From NORP233 sp050186825 (GTDB lineage: Bacteria; Planctomycetota; J058), in the NCBI GenBank assembly GCA_050186825.1, contig JBFWYD010000062.1, positions 3,042 to 67,041 of the forward strand: DNA of 64,000 bases, in the 5' to 3' direction. Every line of letters begins with the position of its first letter. Position 1 is the stretch's first letter. The notes under the pieces are model-generated. The model was given only the letters and a program-made list of their open reading frames with translations. It ran no database searches and had not been told where the DNA came from. Of this stretch, positions 23,319-34,300 are shown piece after piece. A program made the translations under genes and the position numbers.

Positions 23319-25721
23319 CTAGGCGGGCGCCTCGTGGCGTCCGCGGCCGTAGTAGCCCTTGAGCTCCTCGTAGAAGGAGGCGGCGTCCGGCAGGTCTTCC
23401 AGGATCAGGTCGGGCTGGCTGCTGCCGGCGGTGAACAGGGTCACGCTGCCGTTGTTGAACAGCTTGTTGAGCAGGCCCTGGTCCTTGCGGAGCGAGTCGA
23501 TGCGCGTGAAGAGCACGCTCTCCTGGTGCCCGTAGACGATCCCCCAGCGACGCGCCACGCGCCCGCGCTCGAGCACGAAGCTGCGCCGGCGCACGTCGAG
23601 GATCGTGAACGCCAGGCTGAGGGGCAGGAGCGGGATCCCGACCACGGTCAGCACGCTGACGAGCACCAGGGGCAGGAGGCGGTTGGCGAGCGCCGGCGCG
23701 CTGACCCGCAGGGGCGGCGGCGGCGGCGCGGGGGCGCCCTCGAGGTATGCCGTCACCTCGTGCGGCTGGGGCCCGAAGTCGATCAGCTCGTCGAGCAACT
23801 CCCCCTTGCGCGAGATGTGGTCCGCGTAGAGCAGGTCGAAGCCGTAGGGGATCACCATCGGCACCGCGGCGGCCACGAGCGGGCTCTGGCGGCGCTGCTG
23901 CTCCTCGCTCATCAGCCGGTGCTCGCCCGCCACGAAGAAGTGCACGTCGCCCTCGTCGCCCCAGGGGTAGCGGCGCAGGCGGACCTTCTTGATGTTGTCG
24001 TAGCGGGCGTAGGTGTTGGTGCGAATGATCAGCCCCTCACGCGCCTCGAGGTGCCGGTCGAAGAAGGCGACCTCCATCCGCGCGTAGTAGGCGCGCAGGT
24101 AGGCGAAGGCCACGGCGACCAGGGGCAGCGGGGCCAGGCCGAGCAGCACGAAGCGCGGGTCGAGGAAGGCGGAGCCCACGCTCAGGGCCACGCTCAGCAG
24201 GGCGACGAAGAACGCGCCGCCCAGGTTGCGGCGGACCCAGCGCCCGGGCTCGAAGCGCGAGCGCTCGCGCAGGAGCTCCTGGTTGCTGGCCACGTTGCAC
24301 TGGTGGAGGAAGGCCACGAGGTCGATCTCCTCGTGGGGGATGTGCAGCAGGTCCAGCGGCTCGTTGGAGCCGATCGACCAGAGCCGGATCGTGAGCGTGC
24401 CCAGGAAGGTGTCGAAGGGGGTCTCGCGCAGGACGACGCCCGTGATCTTGTCGTAGGTGAACTCGCGCTCCTGCGAGGTGATGAACTTGTAGGTGCTCTT
24501 CACCGAGCGCGGGCGGACCTCGTAGCGGGTGAAGTAGGCCTGGGCCCAGGTCCGGAACCCGTAGGCCAGCCACACCGGGACCAGCGGGAACAGGCCCAGG
24601 GCCGTCAGCCCGGCGGGCGCCAGGGCGCGGGTCAGGTAGGGGCGGAGCGTCCCGGTCCAGGCCTCGCCGGTGGGCGTGGGCGGCGGCGGCGCGGGCGCGC
24701 GGGCCGCGCGCTCCTCGGCGGCGGCGGGCGCGGCGCTGGCGGGCCGGCGCGGGGCGCGCGCCACGACCTGGTCGATCGCGGCCGAGAGCTCGACGCCGCG
24801 GCGCAGCCGGCGGAAGGCGATCTGCTGCGAGCTGCCCTGGCAGCTGATCTGCACGTCGAACAGCCCGAGCAGCCGGTCGAGCAGCGCGCGGTTGGTGTTG
24901 CTGTCGGCGATGTTCTCGCCCGGGATGAAGGCGTCGTCGCGGGTGAGGAAGCCCTCCTCGTAGACCACCATGTCGCTGAACACCCGGTAGGTGCGCCGGC
25001 GCATGTCGAGGTAGTGGAACAGGAGGCCGATCCCGAGCAGCGTGAAGATCGGGATCCCGAGCAGCAGCAGCTTCGGGTTCTCGGCGATCGCCCCGGCCCC
25101 CAGGAACAGGAGCGTGACCGCGACCCACACCACGGCGCTCACGCACTCGAGGACCACGCCCAGGAAGTCGGGCTGCTCCTGGTGCAGCAGCTCTCGTTGG
25201 GTCAGCCGGAAGCCGTTGCGCTGCATCAGCTCCTGGACCTGGGCGTAGACCTCCTTGGGGCGGCGCACCGAGCGGAGCACGACCTGGCTGTCGCTGCTCC
25301 CGGCCGACTGGATCGAGATGTCGCCGACGTCGAACAGCATGTAGCGGATCCAGGGGAGCCGCCGGTGCACGTGCGTGATGTTGCGCACCTCGAGCTCGGC
25401 CGTGCGCCCGCTGAACAGCGTGCCCGTGTGGCACACCAGCCGCGACGGGAGCACCTCGTAGCGCTCCTTGTCGTAGACCACCGCGGCCAGGAAGTAGCAG
25501 AGCCCGAGCAGCACCACGGCGCCCGCGGCGACGCCCGCGGCGATCGGCAGCGACTGGGCCGTGGCCGCGATCGCGACGCCGGGGACCGCGAGCAGCCCGA
25601 CACCGATCAGGCTTGGCAGCAGGTAGGGGAGCAAGAAGGGCAGCCGCTCGGGCTTCTCGGGCAGCGCCGGGAGGGGCGCGGGGGACGGGCTGGGAGCTGC
25701 GTCGGGGATTGGGGTTTCCAC
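23319..25721 (-). CDS. Membrane protein with about five bPH2 (YdbS/YdbT-like) domains
   Basis: 800 aa. Hydrophobic helix pairs alternate with bacterial PH domains of the YdbS/YdbT (PF03703) type. Domain cores: YEVLPSRLVCHTGTLF (about 88-165), YRVFSDMVVYEEGFL (about 240-320), YEVRPRSVKSTYKFI (about 405-475), MEVAFFDRHLEAREGL (about 550-610), and FVLERGRVARRWGIV with the classic DSLRKDQGLLNKLF (about 710-790). The known YdbT family has three PH domains in about 500 residues, so this is an expanded version. Members are membrane-anchored and some affect resistance to membrane-active compounds. GTG start, no clear ribosome-binding site. Confidence 0.8.
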   Translation of the reverse strand: METPIPDAAPSPSPAPLPALPEKPERLPFLLPYLLPSLIGVGLLAVPGVAIAATAQSLPIAAGVAAGAVVLLGLCYFLAAVVYDKERYEVLPSRLVCHTGTLFSGRTAELEVRNITHVHRRLPWIRYMLFDVGDISIQSAGSSDSQVVLRSVRRPKEVYAQVQELMQRNGFRLTQRELLHQEQPDFLGVVLECVSAVVWVAVTLLFLGAGAIAENPKLLLLGIPIFTLLGIGLLFHYLDMRRRTYRVFSDMVVYEEGFLTRDDAFIPGENIADSNTNRALLDRLLGLFDVQISCQGSSQQIAFRRLRRGVELSAAIDQVVARAPRRPASAAPAAAEERAARAPAPPPPTPTGEAWTGTLRPYLTRALAPAGLTALGLFPLVPVWLAYGFRTWAQAYFTRYEVRPRSVKSTYKFITSQEREFTYDKITGVVLRETPFDTFLGTLTIRLWSIGSNEPLDLLHIPHEEIDLVAFLHQCNVASNQELLRERSRFEPGRWVRRNLGGAFFVALLSVALSVGSAFLDPRFVLLGLAPLPLVAVAFAYLRAYYARMEVAFFDRHLEAREGLIIRTNTYARYDNIKKVRLRRYPWGDEGDVHFFVAGEHRLMSEEQQRRQSPLVAAAVPMVIPYGFDLLYADHISRKGELLDELIDFGPQPHEVTAYLEGAPAPPPPPLRVSAPALANRLLPLVLVSVLTVVGIPLLPLSLAFTILDVRRRSFVLERGRVARRWGIVYGHQESVLFTRIDSLRKDQGLLNKLFNNGSVTLFTAGSSQPDLILEDLPDAASFYEELKGYYGRGRHEAPA

Positions 25722-25803
25722 GCCGCGAGGCTCGCATGCGCCCGCCCGCGCGCCCAGGTGCTCAGCGGGCGACCGTTCACGGCGGCTGGGGCCAGGAGCC
25801 TGG

Positions 25804-26874
25804 TCAGTTGCCCGCCCCGCCCTCGCCGGCGGCGGGCGGCGCCGCGCGCCGCTCGGCGAGGGAGCCGCCCAGGGCGTGGAGCGCGTGGAAGCAGGCGTTC
25901 GCGAGCAGGACCCCGGCCAGCACCAGGCCCACGGCCTCGGCGGGCAATGCCAGGTCCACGACGGTCCACACGAGCTGCAGCAGGCAGAGGACTGCGACGA
26001 AGAGCAGGGTCGGCACGCGACCGACCAGGTCCACGACCACCACCCCCAGCGGCGCGCCCAGCGCGACGATCGGGGCCGCCGCCAGCCAGTTGGCGAACAC
26101 CTCGGGCGACTGCGCGTGTGTGGCCGGGTCCAGGGCCTGCAGCGCCTGCTGCGCGACCACGCCGACCAGGGAGGTGAAGGCCATCAGGATCACCGAGGTC
26201 GGCACCGCGATCTTGAGGTCGGCCCGGCACACCAGGACCAGCCCGGTGTAGAGCAGCATGTCGATCCCGACCCCGGTGAGCGCCGCGACGGTCCCCCCGC
26301 CGAACACACCGACGAACAGGCCCATGGCCCGCTCGCCCCTCGCGCCGAGGGGCGTCCAGCCCGAGTAGCGGGACATCTCTCCGATCTTGACCAGGGTCAT
26401 CACGCCGAAGCTGGCCCAGAGCACCGCGAACACGAGCTTCACCGCGGCGTCCGAGGCCCAGGGGGCGACCGCCCACAGCCCGAGCGGGGTCCCCACCAGG
26501 GCGCCGAGCATCGCCCAGCGCAGGACCCCCCAGGCGACCGGTTGCCGGCGGCACACGATCAGGATGCTCGCGGACACCATCCCGACCGACTGCACCGCGA
26601 AGCTGAACCCGCGCCCGATCGCGGCCGGCTGGTCGAAGAGCAGCACGAGCATCGGGAACCCCACCGTCCCGCCGCCCATCGGGGTCGAGCCGGCCACGTA
26701 CGAGCCGATGGCCATGGCCACCGCGATCGGCCAGTGGGCGAGGGCCACCTCCAGCCGCCCCCCCGTGGCGACCAGGACCGCCCACACCGCGTAGAAGGCG
26801 ACCAGCCACACCAGGAAGGGCCTGACCCCCCTCCGGCCACGAGGGCCTGGAGCGACGCCCGCGTCGGTCGACAT
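25804..26874 (-). CDS. TauE/SafE family permease
   Basis: 356 aa membrane protein with about eight or nine helices. The family motif is seen twice in degenerate form: GGGTVGFPMLVLLFDQP in the first half and GGGTVAALTGVGIDMLLY with VPTSVILMAFTSLVG in the second. Related proteins export sulfite, sulfoacetate or similar sulfur-containing anions; the substrate here is not readable. ATG 26874 follows GGGGAG; a GTG 15 nt upstream is possible. Another sulfur-related candidate, the SLC13-RCK transporter, lies 9 kb away, but they are not in one operon. Confidence 0.85.
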   Translation of the reverse strand: MSTDAGVAPGPRGRRGVRPFLVWLVAFYAVWAVLVATGGRLEVALAHWPIAVAMAIGSYVAGSTPMGGGTVGFPMLVLLFDQPAAIGRGFSFAVQSVGMVSASILIVCRRQPVAWGVLRWAMLGALVGTPLGLWAVAPWASDAAVKLVFAVLWASFGVMTLVKIGEMSRYSGWTPLGARGERAMGLFVGVFGGGTVAALTGVGIDMLLYTGLVLVCRADLKIAVPTSVILMAFTSLVGVVAQQALQALDPATHAQSPEVFANWLAAAPIVALGAPLGVVVVDLVGRVPTLLFVAVLCLLQLVWTVVDLALPAEAVGLVLAGVLLANACFHALHALGGSLAERRAAPPAAGEGGAGN

Positions 26875-26941
26875 CCTGCTCCCCAGCACGCCGCCTCGCT
26901 GAGCTTCGAGAGGCGGCTCTGCGTGGGGCGCCAGCCTACTC

Positions 26942-26975
26942 CGCCTCGCGCCGCGGCGCCCTCGAGCGCGAGGCG
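26942..26975. terminator. 9-bp hairpin upstream of the permease gene
   Basis: CGCCTCGCG (26942-26950) and CGCGAGGCG (26967-26975) pair perfectly with a 16-nt loop. It lies just past the end of the truncated duplicate (minus strand) and before the permease start. Confidence 0.55.
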
Positions 26976-26986
26976 CGCCTCGACGC

Positions 26987-27292
26987 TCAGGTGGGAGGGA
27001 GCGAACGATCGAGCAGCTCTGCGTAGGGGGCCAGGATCGCCCCCAGCTCGCGCTCGCATGCTTGCCTCCAGAGCGGGAGGCTCACTGCGTCGAACAGGTA
27101 CTCGTGCGCCGCCTGCGCGTCGGCCAGGAGGACTAGGGGAAGCTGGGGGTCGGAGGCGAACAGGTGATCCTCGTCGCGCCGCCCGAGGGGCTGATCACCC
27201 TCGTCGAACCCAGCGAGGAGCTCCAAGGCGCGCTCGAGCTCACCCGCGCCCACGAGCTGCGCGGTGAAGCCGAGCGCGAGCGGGCCTCGACG
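26987..27292 (-). pseudogene. Truncated tandem copy of the 3' end of the gene at 27294
   Basis: The last roughly 98 codons of this frame align with the C-terminus of the adjacent gene: LALGFTAQLVGAGELERA against LTLSLGHAGRLARAGETDRA, SDPQLPLVLL against PSPQLPLIPY, and an almost identical end APYAELLDRSLPP. There is no 5' half and no credible start; the frame only reads upstream through the overlapping end of the intact gene. At DNA level about 52 nt around the stop codon are repeated with a 307-nt offset (26977-27028 and 27284-27335), marking an unequal duplication. Confidence 0.75.
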
Positions 27293-27293
27293 C

Positions 27294-28295
27294 TCAGGCG
27301 GGGGGGAGCGAACGATCGAGCAGCTCCGCGTAGGGCGCCAGGAACGCCAGGCAGGGCTCTCCATGGCGCAGCTGCTCAAGCGCGTGGTGCGCCCCGAGGT
27401 ACGGGATGAGCGGGAGCTGAGGGGAGGGCGTCAGCAGCGGATCCTGGGTGGGGTCGCCGAAGGCCTCGTGGTATCGCTCCAGGAGCTGCGCCGCTCGATC
27501 GGTCTCGCCAGCTCGAGCCAGGCGGCCTGCGTGCCCCAGGCTCAGCGTCAGCTGCAACTCGGGATCGAGCGGAGTCGCGACCTGCTCCCCGGCCTCTAGC
27601 CGCGCCAGCCAGCGCGCCGCCTGCTCGGCATCGCCCCTGGGGAGCGACGGGCGGAGCGCGGCCACGGGGGCCGTGGCCACGTAGCGCTCGTAGCGGGCCA
27701 AGGCCGCCGGCAGGCGCGGGTCACCCGGCGAGGTCCAGGGGTGGAAGTCGATTCGATCGAGCTGGGTGCGTTCGAGCTCGGTGAGCGCGTCCTCCTGTCC
27801 AGCCAGCGCGACGCGCCACGCCCAGAGCGCCTCCAGGTCGCGACCTGAAGCGAACAGGCGACTGGCGAAGCCCAGCGCGCAGCGGAGACGGAGCTCGGGG
27901 GGGAGCGGGTCGGCCTGGGCCTCGAGGGCCGCCAGCGCGCTCGACCAGCTGGTCGCGTGGCCGCTCAGCTCGCGGACGTCCTGGGCCGTCAGGACCCCGA
28001 GCCTCAGGGCAAAGGCCGCGAGGGCGGCGGGGTCGGCGCGAGGGGCGGGCGTCTCGGGCGGACCCGCTCGCGGGCGCACCCGGGGAAAGGCCACCCACTC
28101 GCTGAGCTCCCAGGCCTCATCCGCGGCGACCTCCTCGTCGCCCACCGTCTCCGCGTTGAGGTAGCGGAGCACCAGCGGGCGCTGCGCGGGCTCCGCTGGG
28201 ATCAGGAGCGCCGGTTCGGGCGTGTCCGGCCAGCCTCGGGCCAGAGCCTGCACCCGGTGACCGGTCAGCCCGATCGGCGGGGAGGCGGCGTCCAC
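27294..28295 (-). CDS. Hypothetical helical protein downstream of the giant TPR gene
   Basis: 333 aa, soluble, not a recognised family. The N-terminal roughly 75 residues are beta-rich (PALLIPAEPAQRPLVLRYL). The remainder is helical, with tetratricopeptide-like spacing (LTLSLGHAGRLARAGETDRAA and similar). GTG 28295 lies 14 nt beyond the stop of the giant TPR gene, so the two are almost certainly co-transcribed; no ribosome-binding site is visible, which fits translational coupling. Its 3' end is duplicated downstream as a fragment. Confidence 0.65.
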   Translation of the reverse strand: MDAASPPIGLTGHRVQALARGWPDTPEPALLIPAEPAQRPLVLRYLNAETVGDEEVAADEAWELSEWVAFPRVRPRAGPPETPAPRADPAALAAFALRLGVLTAQDVRELSGHATSWSSALAALEAQADPLPPELRLRCALGFASRLFASGRDLEALWAWRVALAGQEDALTELERTQLDRIDFHPWTSPGDPRLPAALARYERYVATAPVAALRPSLPRGDAEQAARWLARLEAGEQVATPLDPELQLTLSLGHAGRLARAGETDRAAQLLERYHEAFGDPTQDPLLTPSPQLPLIPYLGAHHALEQLRHGEPCLAFLAPYAELLDRSLPPA

Positions 28296-28309
28296 GGCCG
28301 GCGGGTCGC

Positions 28310-31300
28310 TCAGAAATCAGTGCGCAAGGACGCCGCCCGCAGCTTGAGGTAGCCCTTGCTGACCGAGAACGGGGCCAGGTCGCAGAGCTCGGGGACCTCG
28401 CGGAACAGCTTGAGCACGCCCGCCGCCGTGTCGGGCACGCGGCCGCGCAGCGACATGTTGGTGTGCACGATCGCCTCGGTGGCGGCGTACATCCCGCCCG
28501 CGACGAGCAGGCCGGCGCGGCTGCCCGTCAGCGCCACGGCCTGGGGCAGGCGCTGCCAGTCGATCTGGTCCTTGCTCCGCCACAGCTCCTTGTGCAGGGG
28601 CTCGAGCGGCTTGTGCAGCTCGGGGACCTTGGCCAGGGCCTTGATCACGCCCTTCAGGTTGCGGTCGTCGTGGCCGGGGAAGGTGCGCGCGGCGTCGAAG
28701 CCCTTGAGCGCGGCCCAGATCCAGAGCCGGGCCTGGTCGGCGGGGACCAGCCGGAAGAAGTGCAGGTTGAGCTTGACCATGCCCAGGAAGCGGGCCAGCA
28801 CGAAGGCCTTGCCGGCCTCGGTCAGGCCGCTGAACACCTCGGGGCAGAGGATCAGGGCCGGCACGCCCTTGCTGGTCCCGAGCACGGGCTCGGGGCGGCG
28901 CCAGTCGGGCATCCAGTAGACGTCGAGCTGCGTGATCCCGAGCAGGTCGCAGATCCGCTTGAGCATCGCGTGCTCGGGGAAGGCGTCGCCCTCGATCCCG
29001 TAGCGCGGCGTGCGCCAGCCGATCCCGTGGCCCTTGAGGTCGTCGGGGAGCTGCTTGAGCAGGTGCGGCCCGACCTGCCAGAGGAAGTCGCGGATCAGCC
29101 CGCGGCAGTCGGGGTGCACGATCGTCTTGGCGAAGTCCTCGTCCTTGACCTGGGCCTTGGTGCGCGGCATGGACTGCCCGCGCGACTCGACCGCCACCCG
29201 CTCCTTGGCGCGGGCCGCGCGCAGCGCGACCAGCACCTGGGCGGCCTGGGCGTGGGCGTCGGCGTCGTTGGCCTCGCCCCAGGCCTTGGCCAGGGCCTGG
29301 TAGCTCGTGACCGCGAAGGGGTCCTGCTTGATCAGGCGGCGGTGGATCTTCTCCACGCCGCGCGAGTCGCCGACCTCGAGGTAGAGCCCGCCCAGGGCCG
29401 CGCGCGCGCCGCTGTGCTCGGGGTCGAGGGCCAGCACCCGCTCGTAGTCCTTGACCGCGCCCTGCGGGTCCTTGAGCTCGACCAGGACCTCAGCCCGGCG
29501 CAGGCGCAGGGCCGCCTCGTCGCCCGCGGCGCTGTCGCGGGCGTGGTCGGCGGCCAGCCCCAGCAGCCGGGCCTGGCCCGGCAGGTCGCCCGCGGTCTGG
29601 AGCAGGCGCAGGAGCGAGTCGAGGGTGCGCTTGTCGCCCGGCTGGAGCTCCAGCGCGCGCTCGAAGCACTGCCGGGCCAGCGAGGCCTGGTCGAGGCGGT
29701 CGCGCAGCACTCGCCCGAGGTTCGCCAGGTCGACGGCGCGCTCGGTGTCGTCCTCGACCAGCTCGATCGCGCGCCGCAGGCTGTGCGCCGCGTCCTGCCA
29801 GCGCTCCTGGCGCCCGTGCACCTCGGCCAGGCGTCGGGCCGCGCGGGCCCGGTGCTTGCCCGGGAGCTTGAGCGCCTCCTGGAGGTGGCCCGCGGCGTGG
29901 TCGGGCTGCTGGAGCACCACCTCGCACAGCTCGGCCAGCTCCAGGCGCGCCTCGGCCTGGGCGTCCAGGTCGTCGCCGGCGAGCACGAAGTCGAAGTGCC
30001 GCTTGCTGGCCGCGGGGTCGCGCTCGCGCAGCAGGCGCGCGAGCTGGAGGTGCGCGTCGTAGCGCTGGGGGAGCTGCTCGAGGCCGGCTCGGTAGTGCTC
30101 GAGCGCCGCGTCCTGGGCGCCGAGCTCGGCCTGGACCTTGGCCAGGGTCAGGACGTGCGCGGCCTTGAGCTTGGGCGGGCTGGTGCGCTGGATCAGGTCC
30201 TCGAGCACCGGGCGGGCCGCGGCCCAGGCGCCGTCGTCGGTGAGCGCCTTGGCCAGGTCCTCGAGCGCCTGGAGGTGTCCGGGGCGGAAGCGCAGGGCGT
30301 CGCGGAAGCTGGCCACCGCGCGCTCGCGCTGACCGAGCTTCAGGCAGCAGTCGCCGCGCGCCCAGCACAGCTCGGCCGCGCGCTGCGGGTCGTCGTTGAG
30401 GCTGGCCGAGCCGGCCAGGCGGTCGAAGAACTTCGCCGCCCGGGGCATGTCGCCCGCCGCGTAGGAGAGCTCCGCCAGCGAGGCCAGCGCGGGCAGCGAG
30501 CTGGGCGCGTGCTCGAGCGCCTTCTCGTACTGCTGCTGCGCGGCCTCGAAGAGCTCGAGCCGGTCGCGGAGCACGTCGCCCGCCGAGACCAGCGCCGCCG
30601 CGCGCAGGGTGGGGTCTGGCTCGACCCGCGCCCGGCGCAGGTGCAGGCGGACCAGCTCCTGGGCCTCCTGGGCGGAGAGGGTCTCGCGCCGCCCGAGCAG
30701 CCGGGCGAGGCCCTCGAGCGCGGGCAGGTGGCCGGGCGCGGCCTTGACCGCGGCGCGGTAGTGGCGCTCGGCCTTGGCCGGGTCCTCGCCCTCGAGCGCG
30801 GCCGCGCCCCGGGCCAGGAGCTTGCCGGCCCGGAAGCCCTGCTCGCGCTCGGCCTGCGCGCCCGCCTCGCACACGCGCACCAGCTCGTCCTTGAGCCCGC
30901 GCACAGAGAGCTCGTCGAGCAGCGCGTCGGTGGCCTCGTCGTGGGTGGGCGCCGCGCGGAAGGCGTCGCGCAGCGCGTTGACCGCGTGGTCGGGCTGCGC
31001 CAGCCGGTCGCGCAGGAGCACCGCCAGCTCGAGCAGGACCTCGGCGCGCTCGTCGCCCTGGCAGAGCTGCGCCAGGCGCTGGAGCGCGTTGGCGAGGCCG
31101 GCGGGCGCGCCGTTGAAGCGGCGCTGCACGTGGACCAGGAGCTCGGCCGCCTCGCGGCAGCTCGGGTCCTGGACCAGGGCCTGCTCGGCCGCCTGGACGG
31201 CGGGCGCGGGCTGGTCGAGGCGCTCGGCGTTGACCCGGGCCAGCTCGAGCCGCAGCGGCAGCGAGTTGGGCTCGAGCCGCAGCCGCTGCTCGAGGGTCTG

Positions 31301-34300
31301 CGTCAGCTCGCCCCACTCGCGCTGCTCGCGCAGGAGCTCGGTCAGCCGGCGCAGGGCGTCCGCGTCGTTGCCGTCGACCTCGAGCACCTTGCGGTAGGCC
31401 TCGATCGCGTCGTGCGGGCGGACCAGCTTGTCGGCCAGGGTCGCCGCGATCCGGCGCCTGATCCCGAGCTGCTCCGCGCGGTCGCGCGGGTTCGACAGCG
31501 CGAGGTCCTTGCGCAGGGTCTCGGTGAAGCCCTGCCACTCGCCGCGGCCCTCCTGCACGCGCGCCAGCGCGGCCAGGAGCGCGCGGTCGCGCGGGGCCAG
31601 CCCCGCGGCCTCGGCGTAGAAGCGCTCGGCCGTGGCCAGGTCGCCCAGCTTCTCCTCCGCGAGCTGGCCGGCCTGGCGCAGCCGCTTCTCGCGCTGGCGC
31701 GGGTCCTTGACCAGCCCGATCTCGAGCCGCAGCGTGTCGAGCAGCTCGGCCCAGCGCTCGGTGCGGGTGTAGAGCTCCTTGAGGTGCTCGAGCGCGTCCG
31801 CGCCGCCGGGGTTGAGCGTGACCGCGCGCTGGAGCGCGCTGGCGGCCAGGACGGGGTCGTCCATCTGGTCGCGCGCCAGGCGCCCGAGCAGGACCAGCGA
31901 GTCGTAGCCGCCGCGCCCGCGCCGCTGGGCCTCGCTCTCGTAGAGCTGGACCAGCTCGTCGAAGCGGCGGGTCAGGCTGAGCAGGCGCTCGAGCTGGTGC
32001 GTGACCCGCTGGTCGGCCGGCTCCTCCTCGTGGAGCTGGCGCAGGACCGCGAGCGCCAGGTCGTGGCGCGAGAGCTTCTCCTCGAGCAGCAGCGCGCGCT
32101 CGATCAGGAGCTGGCGCCGGTCGGGCTCCTGGAGGTCGCCCTTCTGCACGCGCGCCGCGATGACCTCGGTCAGCTCCTCCCAGCGCTCGGCGCGCCGCAG
32201 CGCCTGCTCGAGCGCCTCGAGCGCCTCGCTCACGTGCGGGCCGCGCGCCTCGGCGCGCGCCAGGGTGAAGGCCTCGATCGCCTCGGGCAGCTGGTCGCGC
32301 TCGAGGTGGTGCCGGCCCAGGGCCAGGGCCTGGGGCACGCGCTTGGCCGGGCGCAGGGCGAGCTGCAGGAGCTGGATCAGGGCCCGCTCGCGCAGGTCGA
32401 GGTCGCGCACCTCCTCGGCCAGGGGGACGAGCTCGGTCCAGGGCTGCGGGTCGCCCGGCTGGAGCTCGGCCGCGGCGAGGTTGGCGTCGGCCGCGCCGCG
32501 CGCGTCGCTCAGGCGCAGCGAGCGGACCTTGGCCGCGCGCATGAACATCCAGGCCGCGCGCTTGGTGTCGTCGATCACCTCGGCCATCCGGCAGGTGGCG
32601 TCCGCCAGCTCCTGCCAGCGCCCGAGCGCCTCGGCCACGCCGGCGTAGAAGCCGAGCGCGTCCGCGTCCTCGGCGCGCAGCTCGCAGGCCATCTGCGCCA
32701 GCTCCAGCGCGCGCTCTTGCTGCTGGCGGCGCAGGGCGGGGTCGCGCGCCTGCTGGCCGAGCTGGTCGCGCAGCCGCGCCGCGCGCAGCGCGAGCGCGTG
32801 GCGCTCCTCGTCCACCTTCGCCAGGCCGAGCTGGCGCTCGAGCACGCCCACCAACCCGGCCACGTCGCCCAGGGCCTCGAGCGCGCGGCCCAGGCCGGCC
32901 AGGGCCTCGCGGTCGTCGTGGGTGTCCTCGATCACCGCCTGGTACCAGCGGGCGGCCCGGGGGAAGTCCTGGAGGTGCCGCTCCGAGACCTGCGCCAGCT
33001 CGCGGCGCGCCTCCTGGCGGTCCACCGGCGAGGGCGAGAGCGCGGCCAGCTCCTCGAGCGCGCCGGCCAGCTCGGGGAAGTCGCCGAGCTCCCGGCTGAC
33101 CTCGGCCAGGCCGCGCAGGGCGAGCAGGGCCTGCTCGTCGAGCTCGAGCGCGCGCCGGTAGGCGTCGCGCGCGGCGGGCAGCTCGCCCAGCCGCTGGCGG
33201 ATCCGGCCGACCTGGGCCCAGAGCCACACCCGCCGGCCCTTGTCGACCTTGGCCTTGGCCTCCTGCTCGTAGACGCCGGCCACCTCGCGCCAGCGGCCCT
33301 TGCTCCGATACAGCTCGGCCAGCCCGCGCGCGGCGGGCACGTTGAGCGGGTCGAGCCGGAGCGCGTCCGCGAAGGCGTCGATCGCCTCGTCGGGGCGCTC
33401 GAGCTCGCGGGCGAGCACGGTCCCGAGCTCGCCCTTGAGCGCGCTCCGCTCGCCCACCGCGAGCTGCGGCTCCTCGGCGAAGGTCTTGAGCGCGCGCGCC
33501 AGCTCCTGCGAGCGGCGCTGCTGGCGGTAGAGCCGGACCAGGTTGCGCAGGGCGCGCCCGCGGGCGCCGGGCTCGCGCGCGCGGCGCAGGGCGTCCTCGA
33601 GCTGGCTCAGGGCCGCGTCGGGGCGCTGCAGCCGCTCGCTGACCGGGGCCTGCTCCAGGCGCAGCCGCGCGGCCTCCTCGTCGTTGAGCGCGCGGCCGAC
33701 CCGCTCCTCGAGCAGCTCGGCCAGGGGCTCGAGCCGGTCGCGGGTCCGATACAGCGCCTCGAGCGCGTCGCGCGCCGGCTCCTGCCCGGCGTCGGCCACG
33801 AGCACCGCGCGGTACTGCTCCTCGGCCCCCTCAGGCGACTGGAGCGGGCCGCTCAGGAGCTCGCCCAGCCGGTAGCGCAGGCGCAGCCCCTCGGCCGAGC
33901 TGCCCAGCCGCTCGACCTCGCTCCGCCACAGCTCGGCCAGCTCGGCGTGGCGCGCCTCGCGCCGATAGAGCGCCTCGAGCGGCTCGCGCGCCGCGCCGGG
34001 GTCGCGCCGGTAGAGCTCGCGGAACACCTCGATCGCGCGCGCCGGGCGATAGACCGGGCCCGCGGTCAGCTCGCCCACCTTGCGCAGCAGCGCGGCCTCG
34101 TCCGCCGCGTCGCCCGCGTGCGTCAGGGCCTCCTCGGCGGCGGCCAGGAGCTCGAGCGGCTCGGCGGCGCGCTCGAGCAGGGCCACGCGCCGCCCCGCGA
34201 GCTCGCGGCGCGGGGCGCGCTCGCCCTGGGCCAGGGTCTCTGTGGCCGCCTTCAGGCAGGCCGCGGCCGCGGCCGGGCGGTCGAGCTTCTCGTCGAGGAT

